Assembly (NCBI RefSeq): GCF_024753245.1
Contig: NZ_JANUGX010000014.1
Span: 1 to 64,000, forward strand
Direction: 5' to 3'
From: Massilia norwichensis
Lineage (GTDB): Bacteria; Pseudomonadota; Gammaproteobacteria; Burkholderiales; Burkholderiaceae_D
DNA length: 64,000 nt
Part shown: piece after piece, positions 1 to 8,491 of the stretch
Layout: each line of letters starts with the position of its first letter
Numbering within the stretch: the first letter of the stretch is position 1
The notes under the pieces: generated by a model
Databases searched by the model: none
What the model saw: only the letters and a program-made list of their open reading frames with translations
What the model was told of the DNA's origin: nothing
Position numbers and translations under genes: made by a program

Positions 1-1
1 C

Positions 2-2215
2 GATCAAACGCAGTTCTTCACTTCATCGCCTGTTCTTTTTCACGGCAATCTTGAGACCTTGCCTTCGAAAAGTGTCGCTGGCGCGCCTGACCAGAAAAGA
101 CAAGCTTTCATGGTCGCTCCCACCGCCAATGCAGATGCAGAAACCGATCGCCACCTTGAAAGTTCGTTCGCATTTAATCAGCTCGAGCAGGTAGCAAAAA
201 ACTTTACACACGCCGAATTCGTTATGCTTTTGGCGCCTATATTTGGCTACGACATCCCTGCAGAAACCTATATCAAGCTGTACCAAGGACTGAAGAATGG
301 TTCACTCAAACAACCGGTCATAAAGGTAATGAAAAGTTGCCATTACCCTGCTTCATTTGACAACGAAACACGTGAAATTTTGGTACACCAGGCGGCTGCT
401 GATCGCGCTGCAGCGGGCAACGACGACTCATGGGAACTGCTGACCGCGTTGATGCATGAATTTGGCCACTATATTGATTTAGTGCTACGCAGCGATTTGG
501 CCGAGAAAAACCCGGATGGCACTTCTACACTTGCGCCAGATGCAGAAGGCGATGAGGGTGCGAAATTTGCCTACAACATTGCTTTCCTTGATTTTTGCAA
601 CAGCAGTGCAACGCCATATGCAAGTTATCGCTCCCCCGCCTTTAACGGCGAACTTAAAGTCGATTACCACGCGGTACAGCAAGCCATACAAAAATCGCAA
701 AATGATGATGCACAGCGTAACGAAGGAAAGGATGGCAACATTGAATTTTTTGGCGCAGGCATGGGCGAACATAATGAAGATCGACCCAGCTCATCGTTCG
801 GCCATCAATCGATCGAACGTGCTTTACGTGACGTCTCAGAACATTTTAGAGTAAGAAAGGTACTTGACCAGATTTATTTCGGGAACTGGTTGCGCGATTA
901 CTCACAGTTACTCGATCCTTCTATCGTACGAAAGCCTGAAGCGCCTAGAAACTTTCCCAGAGCGTTTTCTCGCCAAGAGCTAACAGAGCTAGTAGACATT
1001 TTTGCCGAATCCGAGTTTGTCGCGAGTCCAGAGGACAAGCCCATATTCAAAGTAACCCCTTCCATATTGGGAGTGTACCGACCTGTAGAGCATATTGACA
1101 ATCCAACCAATAACTCTCCCAACGGGCCGGATCCGCATACTATCGACAAGGATTTCCAACCAAAAGCCTCCGTTGAATATACTTCTATCGATCCACAAAA
1201 GTCGATGAAGAGATATATCGATTTTTCAGCCACATACATGTCTAGTGAGATAAACAAGGCGCTAGCCGCTGGCCCAGGGCCAGAAGGATATCGGCACTTT
1301 GGCGCAGCACTTCATGTACTTGAAGATTATTTCGCGCATAGTAATTTCGTCGAACTAAGCTTAAGGAAAGTGGGACACGTTCATGTTCTCCCATGGACAT
1401 CATCCGCACCTGGAAAGCACAGCCTTCCCGTCATTACGGGGATGTTTGACTCTGATGACGTTATTGCTAGCACGGCAGGAACTATCGCAGATATATTATT
1501 CAAGGTGGAATGGAAATTCAAACCGATCGAATCTGGCGAGCGCACGAAATCAGATCGTATCCTACTTATATTACTGCGCGCACATAGTGACCCGCGTATG
1601 TTGCAGGCTTATGAAGATTATCTAAAAATAAGAGATAATCTTGCAAAAATACCTGGATATAAATACGTAGGAGCAATCCCGTATTACACTGTTGGATTGA
1701 TCTCCAATATCCATAACTTCGTCTGCAGCACCTTGCTTCACCTTATTGGAAACAGCGTTGACGATCAACAAATTGTCCGTGTAGGCGACCCCAATACAAA
1801 CGGATCGACAAACCCAACACATTCTCAACTGGCAAAAGATCACGACAATCATCCATTCCATACCCTAGCTGCGGAATTAGCAAAAATTGCTGTGAAAGAA
1901 GTCGGATCAGCCGTTGCATCCCATTGGTGGAAAGGAGAAACAACAGCCGATCCTGCACTGATTGCTCGAGGTTTTCTTACTCATCCATTCGATACGAGTT
2001 GGCAAGACAAATTAGTAGCAGATTGGGCAAGAAAACATCCGCAAGAGGTCAAACGTGGGGAGTCTGCAACAGAGTGGGAGGCGATGGAGAAAGCACATAA
2101 AGAAGAGGTACTCGACTCAATAGAAAGAGCCAAAAAAACAAACCAAGAAGCTTGGAATTACATCAATAAAAATTTCACCACGCTTTTCAACGAAAAGAAT
2201 CAAATTAAAAAATGA
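2..2215 (+). CDS. Het-C-like protein with HExxH motif, putative T6SS effector (5' end open)
   Basis: The frame is open to the left edge of the window, so the true start may lie upstream; TTG at 59 and ATG at 110 are the first internal candidates. Counting from 59, an HEFGH zinc-metallopeptidase motif lies near residues 133-137, within LLTALMHEFGHYID. A Het-C type signature (ALHVLEDYFAHSNFVEL) lies near residues 417-431. The Het-C family includes bacterial proteins thought to be phospholipase-like toxins. No signal peptide is visible. The stop overlaps the next gene by ATGA, and a PAAR gene follows, which suggests delivery by type VI secretion. The region is AT-richer than the rest of the window, a sign of transfer. 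The family call rests on motifs; the effector role is inferred from neighbours. Confidence 0.7.
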   Translation, partial: DQTQFFTSSPVLFHGNLETLPSKSVAGAPDQKRQAFMVAPTANADAETDRHLESSFAFNQLEQVAKNFTHAEFVMLLAPIFGYDIPAETYIKLYQGLKNGSLKQPVIKVMKSCHYPASFDNETREILVHQAAADRAAAGNDDSWELLTALMHEFGHYIDLVLRSDLAEKNPDGTSTLAPDAEGDEGAKFAYNIAFLDFCNSSATPYASYRSPAFNGELKVDYHAVQQAIQKSQNDDAQRNEGKDGNIEFFGAGMGEHNEDRPSSSFGHQSIERALRDVSEHFRVRKVLDQIYFGNWLRDYSQLLDPSIVRKPEAPRNFPRAFSRQELTELVDIFAESEFVASPEDKPIFKVTPSILGVYRPVEHIDNPTNNSPNGPDPHTIDKDFQPKASVEYTSIDPQKSMKRYIDFSATYMSSEINKALAAGPGPEGYRHFGAALHVLEDYFAHSNFVELSLRKVGHVHVLPWTSSAPGKHSLPVITGMFDSDDVIASTAGTIADILFKVEWKFKPIESGERTKSDRILLILLRAHSDPRMLQAYEDYLKIRDNLAKIPGYKYVGAIPYYTVGLISNIHNFVCSTLLHLIGNSVDDQQIVRVGDPNTNGSTNPTHSQLAKDHDNHPFHTLAAELAKIAVKEVGSAVASHWWKGETTADPALIARGFLTHPFDTSWQDKLVADWARKHPQEVKRGESATEWEAMEKAHKEEVLDSIERAKKTNQEAWNYINKNFTTLFNEKNQIKK

Positions 2216-2955
2216 TAAAAATCTTCCTTAGTGGATCAATACTTTCGTTGTTGTTGCTCGCCACCATTTCCGAAGGTGTAGAAATTTCCGATAAATCACC
2301 TTCCACGAAAAAAAGAGAACCTACGATGTTAGATCGGTGGAACGAAGTCCGACATCAAGCTGCGCTAGCGACAGGCGCTATAAAAGACACTCCGCCCGCT
2401 CGGCATGTGAAAAGATATGCAAAGCCAGAAATCATTATAAAAGGGTCAAGTATTTTTTTTGACGGAAAACTTCTAGAACTTGGTCGCCCATTGACCTCGT
2501 GGAAAAATATACTTAAGAGAAATCCACGTTGCGACAAGAAAGAAATCGAATGGTGCGTATGGGAAGATCTAGGATTAGAAGTTTCTACAAATGAGAAGGG
2601 TAACTTTGGAGTCAGCTCCGTTACCATTAAGATAAACATCCCAGAGGATTCGCTCAATGAAACAAAAACATCATATTCTGATGGAACGCCTGACAACACA
2701 TCAAAGGCTGACTGGTTAGCTCGCCACCCCTTCACCGGCTATCTAGAAATAGATGGATTCGGAATTGATAAAGAAACGAAGTTCTGGGAGCTTCAATCGA
2801 ACATCGACGTTCGTCGAAATTTGAGTTGCGGGCTAAGGAACTGCGAGTTCCCTAAAGGAATATTCGGCCCCAAGAGCAATATCGCCTTACATCTAAATGG
2901 CGGAAGCGAATCGGCAACAATTGAAGAGATAGAGATTTATACCACATCTTATTAG
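2212..2955 (+). CDS. Exported hypothetical protein, candidate immunity partner
   Basis: This 247-residue protein starts with a hydrophobic signal-like segment (residues 1-22, MIKIFLSGSILSLLLLATIS). A conserved-looking core follows from about residue 72, and cysteines are spaced as if for disulfides (RCDKKEIEWC, LSCGLRNCEF). Its ATG overlaps the stop of the Het-C-like gene by 4 nt, so the two are translationally coupled. A small exported protein coupled directly behind a large toxin-like protein fits an immunity protein acting in the periplasm. I do not recognise the family with certainty. Base composition is AT-rich like the neighbour, so the pair probably moved together. Confidence 0.6.
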   Translation: MIKIFLSGSILSLLLLATISEGVEISDKSPSTKKREPTMLDRWNEVRHQAALATGAIKDTPPARHVKRYAKPEIIIKGSSIFFDGKLLELGRPLTSWKNILKRNPRCDKKEIEWCVWEDLGLEVSTNEKGNFGVSSVTIKINIPEDSLNETKTSYSDGTPDNTSKADWLARHPFTGYLEIDGFGIDKETKFWELQSNIDVRRNLSCGLRNCEFPKGIFGPKSNIALHLNGGSESATIEEIEIYTTSY

Positions 2956-3096
2956 TTCTCACGGCCGACTTTCAGGATCAAGGCACTGGCATGATCGAAA
3001 TGCCTTATTCATATAATCAAGTAAAGCTAGAATTGCAATCGCAAGCCAATCCCGTTCGAATTGCGATCTCTAGCGATAAACGAATACGAACGACAA

Positions 3097-3351
3097 ATGA
3101 AGCATCAAGGACGTGGCGTCATTCGCCTCAACGACAAAACCGATCACGGCGGCCAGGTCATCAGCGCATCCTCGGGCACAACCGTGATGGGTGCGGTCGC
3201 CGCACTTCAAGCTGACATGACGCACTGCCCAAAGTGTAAAGGTAACTTTGCAATCAAACCTGATGGCGCAGGTGCGCGACATGAAGGCAAGCCTTATGCC
3301 TATGACGGAGATGTGACCGAATGCGGCGCTAAGTTGATAACATCATTGTAA
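3097..3351 (+). CDS. PAAR domain protein
   Basis: 84 residues from the ATG at 3097; a TTG at 3061 in the same frame would add 12 residues that do not look like part of the domain. The sequence begins GRGVIRLNDKTDHGGQV, continues with a repeated Gly/Ala-rich strand region (SGTTVMGAVAAL), and has H-C-x-x-C (THCPKC) and a final Cys (VTECGAKL). This is the pattern of small stand-alone PAAR proteins that sharpen the VgrG spike and bind metal at the tip. Its position after the Het-C-like gene supports a T6SS cargo module. A VgrG gene would be expected upstream of the window. Confidence 0.8.
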   Translation: MKHQGRGVIRLNDKTDHGGQVISASSGTTVMGAVAALQADMTHCPKCKGNFAIKPDGAGARHEGKPYAYDGDVTECGAKLITSL

Positions 3352-3398
3352 ATTGACCGCTAAGAGTAGGGTCACCTCAGCCAGCAAAAGCCGCTTTT

Positions 3399-4076
3399 AT
3401 GAGATCGTTAGTTTCAGCAGCCTGTCTAGCAATGTTATTGTGGGCCCCGCAATCGCAAGCGGCGACACTGACCAGCTACAAGGTGCGCAACAGTAAGCCG
3501 ATGAAAGATGTCTTGGTTCAAAATGTGTCGTTTGACACGGCAGCCGGTTTGGACCACAGCGCTATCAAGAAGATTAACACGGCCTTGATAGCTGCGTCTG
3601 CTTCATTCGCCAAAGAAGCTAAGGACTGCAGCGCCGCCGCTCAAGGTCACCCATGGGGGTACAAATTAACACTCGAAAAGGTTCTTTTCTCTGAAAAGTA
3701 TCTAAGCGTAGTTTTTGCCAAATCATCTGTGTGCGCAGGATCTCCAGATATAGAAAAAGAAGCGCGCGTCTTTTCACTTCCAGCTGGTGATCTTGTTCCA
3801 GCCAAAGCTTTATTCAAGAACAACTTCCCAGCCGTCAAACTCGTTATCGACGCTCCACCCAACAAGCAATTGATTCGGCTCGACGAGAAAACGGTCGAGA
3901 CCATGATCGACGATAGCAAGGAGATTTTGAAAGTCTTTGACAAGCGCTGCGATTTTTTTCTAAAGCATACCTCATACCGGATATGGCTGGATGGAAAATA
4001 TATTATTCTTTTTCCTGAATTCATACAGCCGCAATCTTTTTGCCAGAAAGAATATTTGATTCAACCCGAGGATTAA
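3399..4076 (+). CDS. Exported hypothetical protein
   Basis: 225 residues with a clear Sec signal peptide (MRSLVSAACLAMLLWAPQSQA, cleavage expected after A22). The mature part contains cysteines near CSAAAQ, SVCAGS, RCDFFL and QSFCQ, suggesting disulfides in the periplasm. No family is recognised; the alternating hydrophobic pattern suggests a mostly beta fold. It follows the PAAR gene by 47 nt in the same direction and has the same AT-rich composition, so it may be a second immunity or accessory protein of the module. Function unknown. Confidence 0.6.
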   Translation: MRSLVSAACLAMLLWAPQSQAATLTSYKVRNSKPMKDVLVQNVSFDTAAGLDHSAIKKINTALIAASASFAKEAKDCSAAAQGHPWGYKLTLEKVLFSEKYLSVVFAKSSVCAGSPDIEKEARVFSLPAGDLVPAKALFKNNFPAVKLVIDAPPNKQLIRLDEKTVETMIDDSKEILKVFDKRCDFFLKHTSYRIWLDGKYIILFPEFIQPQSFCQKEYLIQPED

Positions 4077-4349
4077 ATTGTCTTGAACGGCGACCAGTTT
4101 CCTTCAAGGATCACGATTCCAAGTTGGACAGCCGGTCTGTCTTTCCGGCCGAGTAACAATCGGTCCTGGCCAAGTCGTTCTTGCCGTCGCATAAGCATGG
4201 TCAGGTAAGCTGCATGGTCCCGTCACTAGTTGCTATATAGATCTTATCAATTAATTCCAATCGCGGGCCGCAGCGGCGCCCAGCAGTGGCCCACGAGCGA
4301 CTCGGTCGAACATCGGCGGTGCGCCGCAGTCCCAGCATGATCAGACTGG

Positions 4350-4808
4350 ATGAAGCGGTTAGCCACGATGACAAGCGCCATCTATGCGATCACGCATCGA
4401 GACACGGGAACTTCTTATATTGGGATGGCACGGCAGATCGAACGGCGCTGGAGCGCGCATCGGCGCATGTTGCGCAACGGGCCCCACCATTGCGCAGCAC
4501 TGCAGCGGGCCTGGAATGCGCACGGCGAGGCCGCGTCCTTTTTCTACCGCCTGGAAACTTTCCATAACACGGTCACCGAGGCATTCCTACTCCAGGGGGA
4601 GACGGCATGGCGCCAGCTCTTCCACCCAGCATTGTTCAATCCGCTAAGAAGCCGGCAGAAAGCCCGACAGTCCGTACGCGAGCGACGCAGTGGCACCGAG
4701 CGCCGCAGTGGCACGGAGCGCCGCCAGTTGCGGGGACGCCGATATAGCGATTTGGCACGCACCAGCACAGCTCGATCACCTCTCGGGCGAAAGGGCCGGC
4801 GTGCATAG
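4350..4808 (+). CDS. GIY-YIG nuclease-domain protein
   Basis: The N-terminal part shows the GIY-YIG pattern: IYAITHRDTGTSYIGMAR followed by IERRWSAHRR, with the catalytic Tyr and Arg positions present. The domain fills about residues 9-90. The tail is very basic and contains a short internal repeat (RRSGTERRSGTERR). ATG at 4350 gives 152 residues; ATG at 4368 (MTSAIYAI) may be the real start. Small GIY-YIG proteins of this kind occur in phage and mobile elements, which agrees with the nearby recombinase. The C-terminal third may be spurious if the gene has decayed. Confidence 0.5.
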   Translation: MKRLATMTSAIYAITHRDTGTSYIGMARQIERRWSAHRRMLRNGPHHCAALQRAWNAHGEAASFFYRLETFHNTVTEAFLLQGETAWRQLFHPALFNPLRSRQKARQSVRERRSGTERRSGTERRQLRGRRYSDLARTSTARSPLGRKGRRA

Positions 4809-5385
4809 ATGGCAGGAGCTCCTGCCGCGCGCACCCTGCTGCACAGCTTGCTCGAGCGCTATCCGCGGGTTTGCACTGCTCGCTATAAAGGCTGATAGCG
4901 CGACAAATTCATTGTTGACGCCGGCGGTGATCAGACACGCCAGTGTGGTCGAGCCTACGCCGGGCGGTCTCCACGTAATGATCGAATGCGCTCGACCTGG
5001 CCTGACAACGACACCAAGTCGTTTCGGTCGCGAACGCTCTACGCGTTCAACAACTAACCCGGTAGGCAACCGTTTGGTGGCTATTGCTCAGACAAAATGA
5101 CTAGTGTCGATTAGTTGCATATTATGGACTTCCTTTGTAGTTACCCACTCAGTTAGTTTTACGGTCCGTCCTGCACTGCAGTCAATTTGCGACGCGCTAC
5201 GGCCGCAAACTTTGCAGCAAACTGCCCAGTACTAGTGGGCTAAGCTCGAAAGCGGCATAAAAGCCCCCGTCTTTCGAGCGTGCAAATTGACGCAGCAAGC
5301 TGGAAAATTGTGCACAGCAGAGCCTGCCAACGGAACAATCCCAATCGCACGTGGCGGCTCGCGCTTTCTCCGAAAGGAAAGGTAA
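4809..5385. other. Intergenic stretch, no convincing gene
   Basis: About 580 bp without a supportable gene; open frames here have no recognisable domain or coding pattern. The one clear structure is a perfect 9-bp inverted repeat (GCTCGAAAG at 5244-5252, CTTTCGAGC at 5271-5279) upstream of the excisionase-like gene. It could be a regulatory or recombination site. The stretch probably belongs to the decayed mobile element. Confidence 0.5.
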
Positions 5386-5742
5386 ATGCACGACAACGAA
5401 ATCCTGAATCTTGACGCCGCAGCCAAGGTCGTCCATGCCACTGCGGAGACGCTTCTTCAGTACATCCGCAGCGGCGACCTCAAGGCAGCTCGCGTCGGGA
5501 AGCAATTCATCGTTACATACGTCTCCCTCATTCACTTTGTGGAGACGCTGGCCGCCAGCCAAAGCACGGAACGTCGTGCGAAGCGTCCTCAATCCGACGA
5601 GGCGAGCGCGGATGAAAGCAGGCTTAACCTGGGACGCACGCCCGCGTTTGTCCAGTTACCAGTAGCCGGAGCAGACGCCGCAGCGACGAAACGCAAGAGG
5701 CGACGGCGACAGCTTCCTGTACTGCCGCCGCTGGAGCCTTAA
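5386..5742 (+). CDS. Excisionase-like helix-turn-helix protein
   Basis: 118 residues, preceded by a good Shine-Dalgarno (GGAAAGG). The first 55 residues fit the small MerR-like winged-helix fold of excisionase-family proteins: LNLDAAAKVVHATAETLL, then a wing ending GDLKAARVGKQFIV. The C-terminal half is basic and low in complexity (TKRKRRRRQLP). It converges on the integrase gene with only 10 bp between the stops. That pairing suggests a recombination directionality factor or element regulator. The fold is a motif call; the role is inferred from context. Confidence 0.65.
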   Translation: MHDNEILNLDAAAKVVHATAETLLQYIRSGDLKAARVGKQFIVTYVSLIHFVETLAASQSTERRAKRPQSDEASADESRLNLGRTPAFVQLPVAGADAAATKRKRRRRQLPVLPPLEP

Positions 5743-5752
5743 GCGCACCGTT

Positions 5753-6855
5753 TCACCACAGGTGCGCTGCCAGGTCGCTACCCCGCAAGCTCGCATATCG
5801 CCGAAGCATTCGAATATCCTTGTGCCCTGTGATTTTCGCGATCAAGACGTCCGATAGCGTCGTCCGTTCATACAAGCGGCAGGTAGCCTCATGACGCAAA
5901 TCGTGGAAATGAAGACCCGGTACGCCAGCGAGTCTGAAGATCCTCGCAAACCGTATCGAGAGGTTCCGGGTTGCGACATCGAGCGCTTGTACGTCCAGGT
6001 TACCGTCCCAGAACGGAAGAAGCCGGTCTCCTCTATTGGCGATGGTTTCCCGGTGCTTGCTGACGTACTCGGAGAGAAGCGCCACCATCGGGGTTGGCAG
6101 TGGCACTTGCCGCGATGAGCCGTTCTTCGTCCGCTCAAGAAAGATCGTGCGCTTCACGAGATTCACCTGGGCGGAATGCAGCGTATAACACTCACGCATA
6201 CGCATGGCGGTGTGGAGCGCGAGTTCGAACAATAGGCGCTCATCGGCGCGGTCCTGAAGGTAAGCCACGATCTTTGCCTCTTCGTCGTCGGCAAGCCGCC
6301 GGTCCCGCTCCTCGTCGACCCGCACCTTCTTGCCATGGGCCGCCAGCGCTTCGGAGTCAGCCTCGGTATAGCTGGCGAACCCTCGCTTCAACAGGCGTAG
6401 GGGGTTCTGCGCCATGATCTCAGCATGCTTCCTGGTCATCCAGTCAAAACACCGGGCAAGCGCGCCCTGCCGCTTGCGGATCGTGCCCGGGGCCAGGTGA
6501 TCGATACGCTTCATGTCGCGAACCCAGGCTTCAGCCCATGCGTAGTTGAGCGAGGCAGTGCTCAGCTTTGCAATGCTCGCATGATTGTGCCGAGCAGTTT
6601 CTGGTCCGACAGCGGGACAGAGTTATGCCTGAGATACTCGACGATGCATCGCTGTACTGTCCAGATCTCCTGCTTGGGCGTTTCCCGTTCGAGCAGAGCC
6701 GCAGGTACGATCCCCTGAGCGAGAAGCCCTTCGAGTTGCCGACCGTACTGCTCGGCCGCCTCGCGCGTGTCGAAGGTTGCCCACAATGGTTTAGGCAAAA
6801 GCTTGTGGACGATGCGTAGCTGGAAGCCGTACGGGCGCTTTGTGATGTTGGCCAT
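5753..6855 (-). pseudogene. Tyrosine recombinase (integrase), frameshifted
   Basis: Two minus-strand frames together make one integrase. The N-terminal part (6855 down to 6562, MANITKRPYGFQLRIVHKLL...) ends at a stop just after IMRAL. The rest continues in another frame through LSTASLNYAWAEAWVRDM into the 6514-5753 part. The latter keeps the full catalytic set: Arg in TAMRMREC, Lys in ERTKNGSS, HDLRH, the His of GHKDIRML and the Tyr of RRYASL. The break lies at about 6562-6595. The gene is therefore inactivated, or the base call is wrong there. An internal ATG at 6514 could yield a 253-residue catalytic fragment without the arm-binding domain. It sits downstream of tRNA-Cys, a typical island position. 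Confidence 0.8.
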
Positions 6856-6918
6856 GATCTGCGCATCGTATGCTACGGCAAGGCCAAACTGATTGATCCT
6901 AGTCGAGCTACACCAAGA

Positions 6919-6944
6919 TGTAGACGGCGATTTAGCCGTCTACA
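6919..6944. repeat. Perfect 10-bp inverted repeat
   Basis: TGTAGACGGC (6919-6928), a 6-nt loop, then GCCGTCTACA (6935-6944). It lies between the integrase start and tRNA-Cys and has no T-run on either side. It is therefore more likely an operator, recombination-related site or RNA hairpin than a simple terminator. Eight bases resemble the tRNA-Cys anticodon-arm sequence (TAGACGGC). Confidence 0.6.
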
Positions 6945-7021
6945 GCGGCGGTGCACCGCAAATTTCGTGCGGTTTGAAACCAGGCTGAACCGGCACTGAA
7001 ACGCTGTCTTACTGGGGAATT

Positions 7022-7095
7022 TGGAGGCGAGGACGGGAGTCGAACCCGTCTAGACGGCTTTGCAGGCCGCTGCATAACCGCTTTGCTACCTCGCC
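7022..7095 (-). tRNA. tRNA-Cys (GCA)
   Basis: The minus strand folds as a complete cloverleaf. Acceptor GGCGAGG pairs with CCTCGCC, the anticodon loop is CTGCAAA with anticodon GCA, a TTCGACT T-loop follows, and the 3' CCA is encoded. It is the last gene of the tRNA array and borders the mobile-element remains. Confidence 0.95.
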
Positions 7096-7169
7096 CGAGG
7101 AGACTTGCTTGACACTGACCTGGCGGGTTATCGACCACATCAGCACGGGAAGGAGACTTCCCTGAATTC

Positions 7170-7245
7170 TGGAGCGGGAGAAGAGTCTCGAACTCTCGAC
7201 CTCAACCTTGGCAAGGTTGCGCTCTACCAACTGAGCTACTCCCGC
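7170..7245 (-). tRNA. tRNA-Gly (GCC), copy 5 in transcription order
   Basis: 76 nt on the minus strand. Acceptor GCGGGAG pairs with CTCCCGC, the anticodon is GCC, the T-loop is TTCGAGA and CCA is encoded. It is identical to the four other copies in this array. Confidence 0.95.
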
Positions 7246-7279
7246 ATGGAGTGTACTGCCATATTCGGAGATGAATCAC

Positions 7280-7355
7280 TGGAGCGGGAGAAGAGTCTCG
7301 AACTCTCGACCTCAACCTTGGCAAGGTTGCGCTCTACCAACTGAGCTACTCCCGC
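7280..7355 (-). tRNA. tRNA-Gly (GCC), copy 4
   Basis: Identical 76-nt copy with anticodon GCC and encoded CCA, separated from its neighbours by short unrelated spacers. Confidence 0.95.
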
Positions 7356-7384
7356 TTAGGAGTTCATACCGATTTGTAAAACAC

Positions 7385-7460
7385 TGGAGCGGGAGAAGAG
7401 TCTCGAACTCTCGACCTCAACCTTGGCAAGGTTGCGCTCTACCAACTGAGCTACTCCCGC
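7385..7460 (-). tRNA. tRNA-Gly (GCC), copy 3
   Basis: Identical 76-nt copy with anticodon GCC and encoded CCA. Confidence 0.95.
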
Positions 7461-7520
7461 ATGGAGTCTTACACTTACTGCCGCTTTACTACTTACTGCT
7501 AACTGCTGCCCCAACATTGT

Positions 7521-7596
7521 TGGAGCGGGAGAAGAGTCTCGAACTCTCGACCTCAACCTTGGCAAGGTTGCGCTCTACCAACTGAGCTACTCCCGC
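7521..7596 (-). tRNA. tRNA-Gly (GCC), copy 2
   Basis: Identical 76-nt copy with anticodon GCC and encoded CCA. Confidence 0.95.
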
Positions 7597-7646
7597 GTCG
7601 CTGGAAGCTGCGATTATAACTTATTGCCATCAACTTCAGCAAACTT

Positions 7647-7722
7647 TGGAGCGGGAGAAGAGTCTCGAACTCTCGACCTCAACCTTGGCAAGGTTGCGCT
7701 CTACCAACTGAGCTACTCCCGC
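7647..7722 (-). tRNA. tRNA-Gly (GCC), copy 1 (promoter-proximal)
   Basis: Identical 76-nt copy with anticodon GCC and encoded CCA. It is the first gene after the array promoter at 7761-7788. Confidence 0.95.
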
Positions 7723-7760
7723 TTCGTTTCGTTTGCTGCAATGTCTCGCAACAGGCAGGC

Positions 7761-7788
7761 ATTATAGAGATGCTGAGCTATGTGTCAA
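7761..7788 (-). promoter_or_regulatory. Sigma-70 promoter of the tRNA-Gly/Cys array
   Basis: On the minus strand TTGACA (7788-7783) and a perfect TATAAT (7766-7761) are separated by 16 nt. A GC-rich discriminator (GCCTGCC) follows, as usual for stringently controlled stable-RNA promoters. The first tRNA begins about 40 nt downstream. Confidence 0.8.
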
Positions 7789-7807
7789 GGATGGCTCAAT
7801 AGAAATT

Positions 7808-8389
7808 CTAAACGGAACCGGATTTTTCCTTGATCAGCGGCCAGGCGCGGCGCAGATAGTAGAACATCGACCAGACCGTCAGCACGCCGGCGATCCACAG
7901 CAGGATCTCCCCTGCGATGTGCATGTCGAGCACGGTGAACACCGAATCGTGGAACAGCAGCATCGGAATCGCGACCATCTGCACCGCGGTCTTGATCTTG
8001 CCGAGCGAGTTGACCGCCACCGACTTGCGCGCACCGATCTCGGCCATCCATTCGCGCAGCGCCGAGATAGTGATCTCGCGGCCGACGATGATGAAGGCGA
8101 GCACGGCGTTGACGCGGTCCAGCTGCACCAGCACCAGCAGCGCGCCGGCCACCATCAGCTTGTCGGCGACGGGGTCCAGAAAGGCACCGAAGGCCGAGGT
8201 CTGGTTCCAGCGCCGCGCCAGGTAGCCGTCGAACCAGTCGGTGACGGCGGCGACGATGAAGACCAGGGTCGCCGCCAGATTGCGGTCCGCGACCGGCAGC
8301 CAGTGGGTAGGCAGGTAATAGACGCCGACGACGAGCGGAATGAGAGCGACGCGTAACCAGGTCAGGAGAATCGGGATGTTAAAAGGCAT
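7808..8389 (-). CDS. pgsA: CDP-diacylglycerol--glycerol-3-phosphate 3-phosphatidyltransferase
   Basis: 193 residues, a normal length. It makes phosphatidylglycerophosphate in the inner membrane, the committed step to phosphatidylglycerol and cardiolipin. The CDP-alcohol phosphotransferase motif D-x2-DG-x2-AR-x8-G-x3-D-x3-D is complete (DWFDGYLARR, then AFGAFLDPVADK). Several hydrophobic segments are visible, among them LAATLVFIVAAVT, VLAFIIVG and ILLWIAGVLTVW. It lies downstream of uvrC on the same strand and upstream of the tRNA array, an order common in proteobacteria. Confidence 0.95.
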   Translation of the reverse strand: MPFNIPILLTWLRVALIPLVVGVYYLPTHWLPVADRNLAATLVFIVAAVTDWFDGYLARRWNQTSAFGAFLDPVADKLMVAGALLVLVQLDRVNAVLAFIIVGREITISALREWMAEIGARKSVAVNSLGKIKTAVQMVAIPMLLFHDSVFTVLDMHIAGEILLWIAGVLTVWSMFYYLRRAWPLIKEKSGSV

Positions 8390-8491
8390 AAAGCGGATCA
8401 GTGAACATAGCGCCGCTAGTCTACATGGCTCTTGCCTTTTAAACCAGTTGAGCTCATCCAGACGAACGCCGCTCCCGCCAGGCGGACTTGG

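Noticed and set aside
2991..3215. 74-codon frame overlapping the PAAR gene
   Set aside because: Overlaps the PAAR coding region in another frame and shows no domain; the PAAR reading is clear.
4690..5100. 136-codon frame after the GIY-YIG gene
   Set aside because: Overlaps the GIY-YIG frame and has no recognisable domain or ribosome binding site.
7105..7585. Short frames reading RVSNSRPQPWQG... across the tRNA array
   Set aside because: They translate the repeated tRNA-Gly genes themselves.
7170..7722. Regularly repeated 76-bp units as a CRISPR array
   Set aside because: The units are complete tRNA-Gly cloverleaves; spacing is irregular and there are no cas genes.
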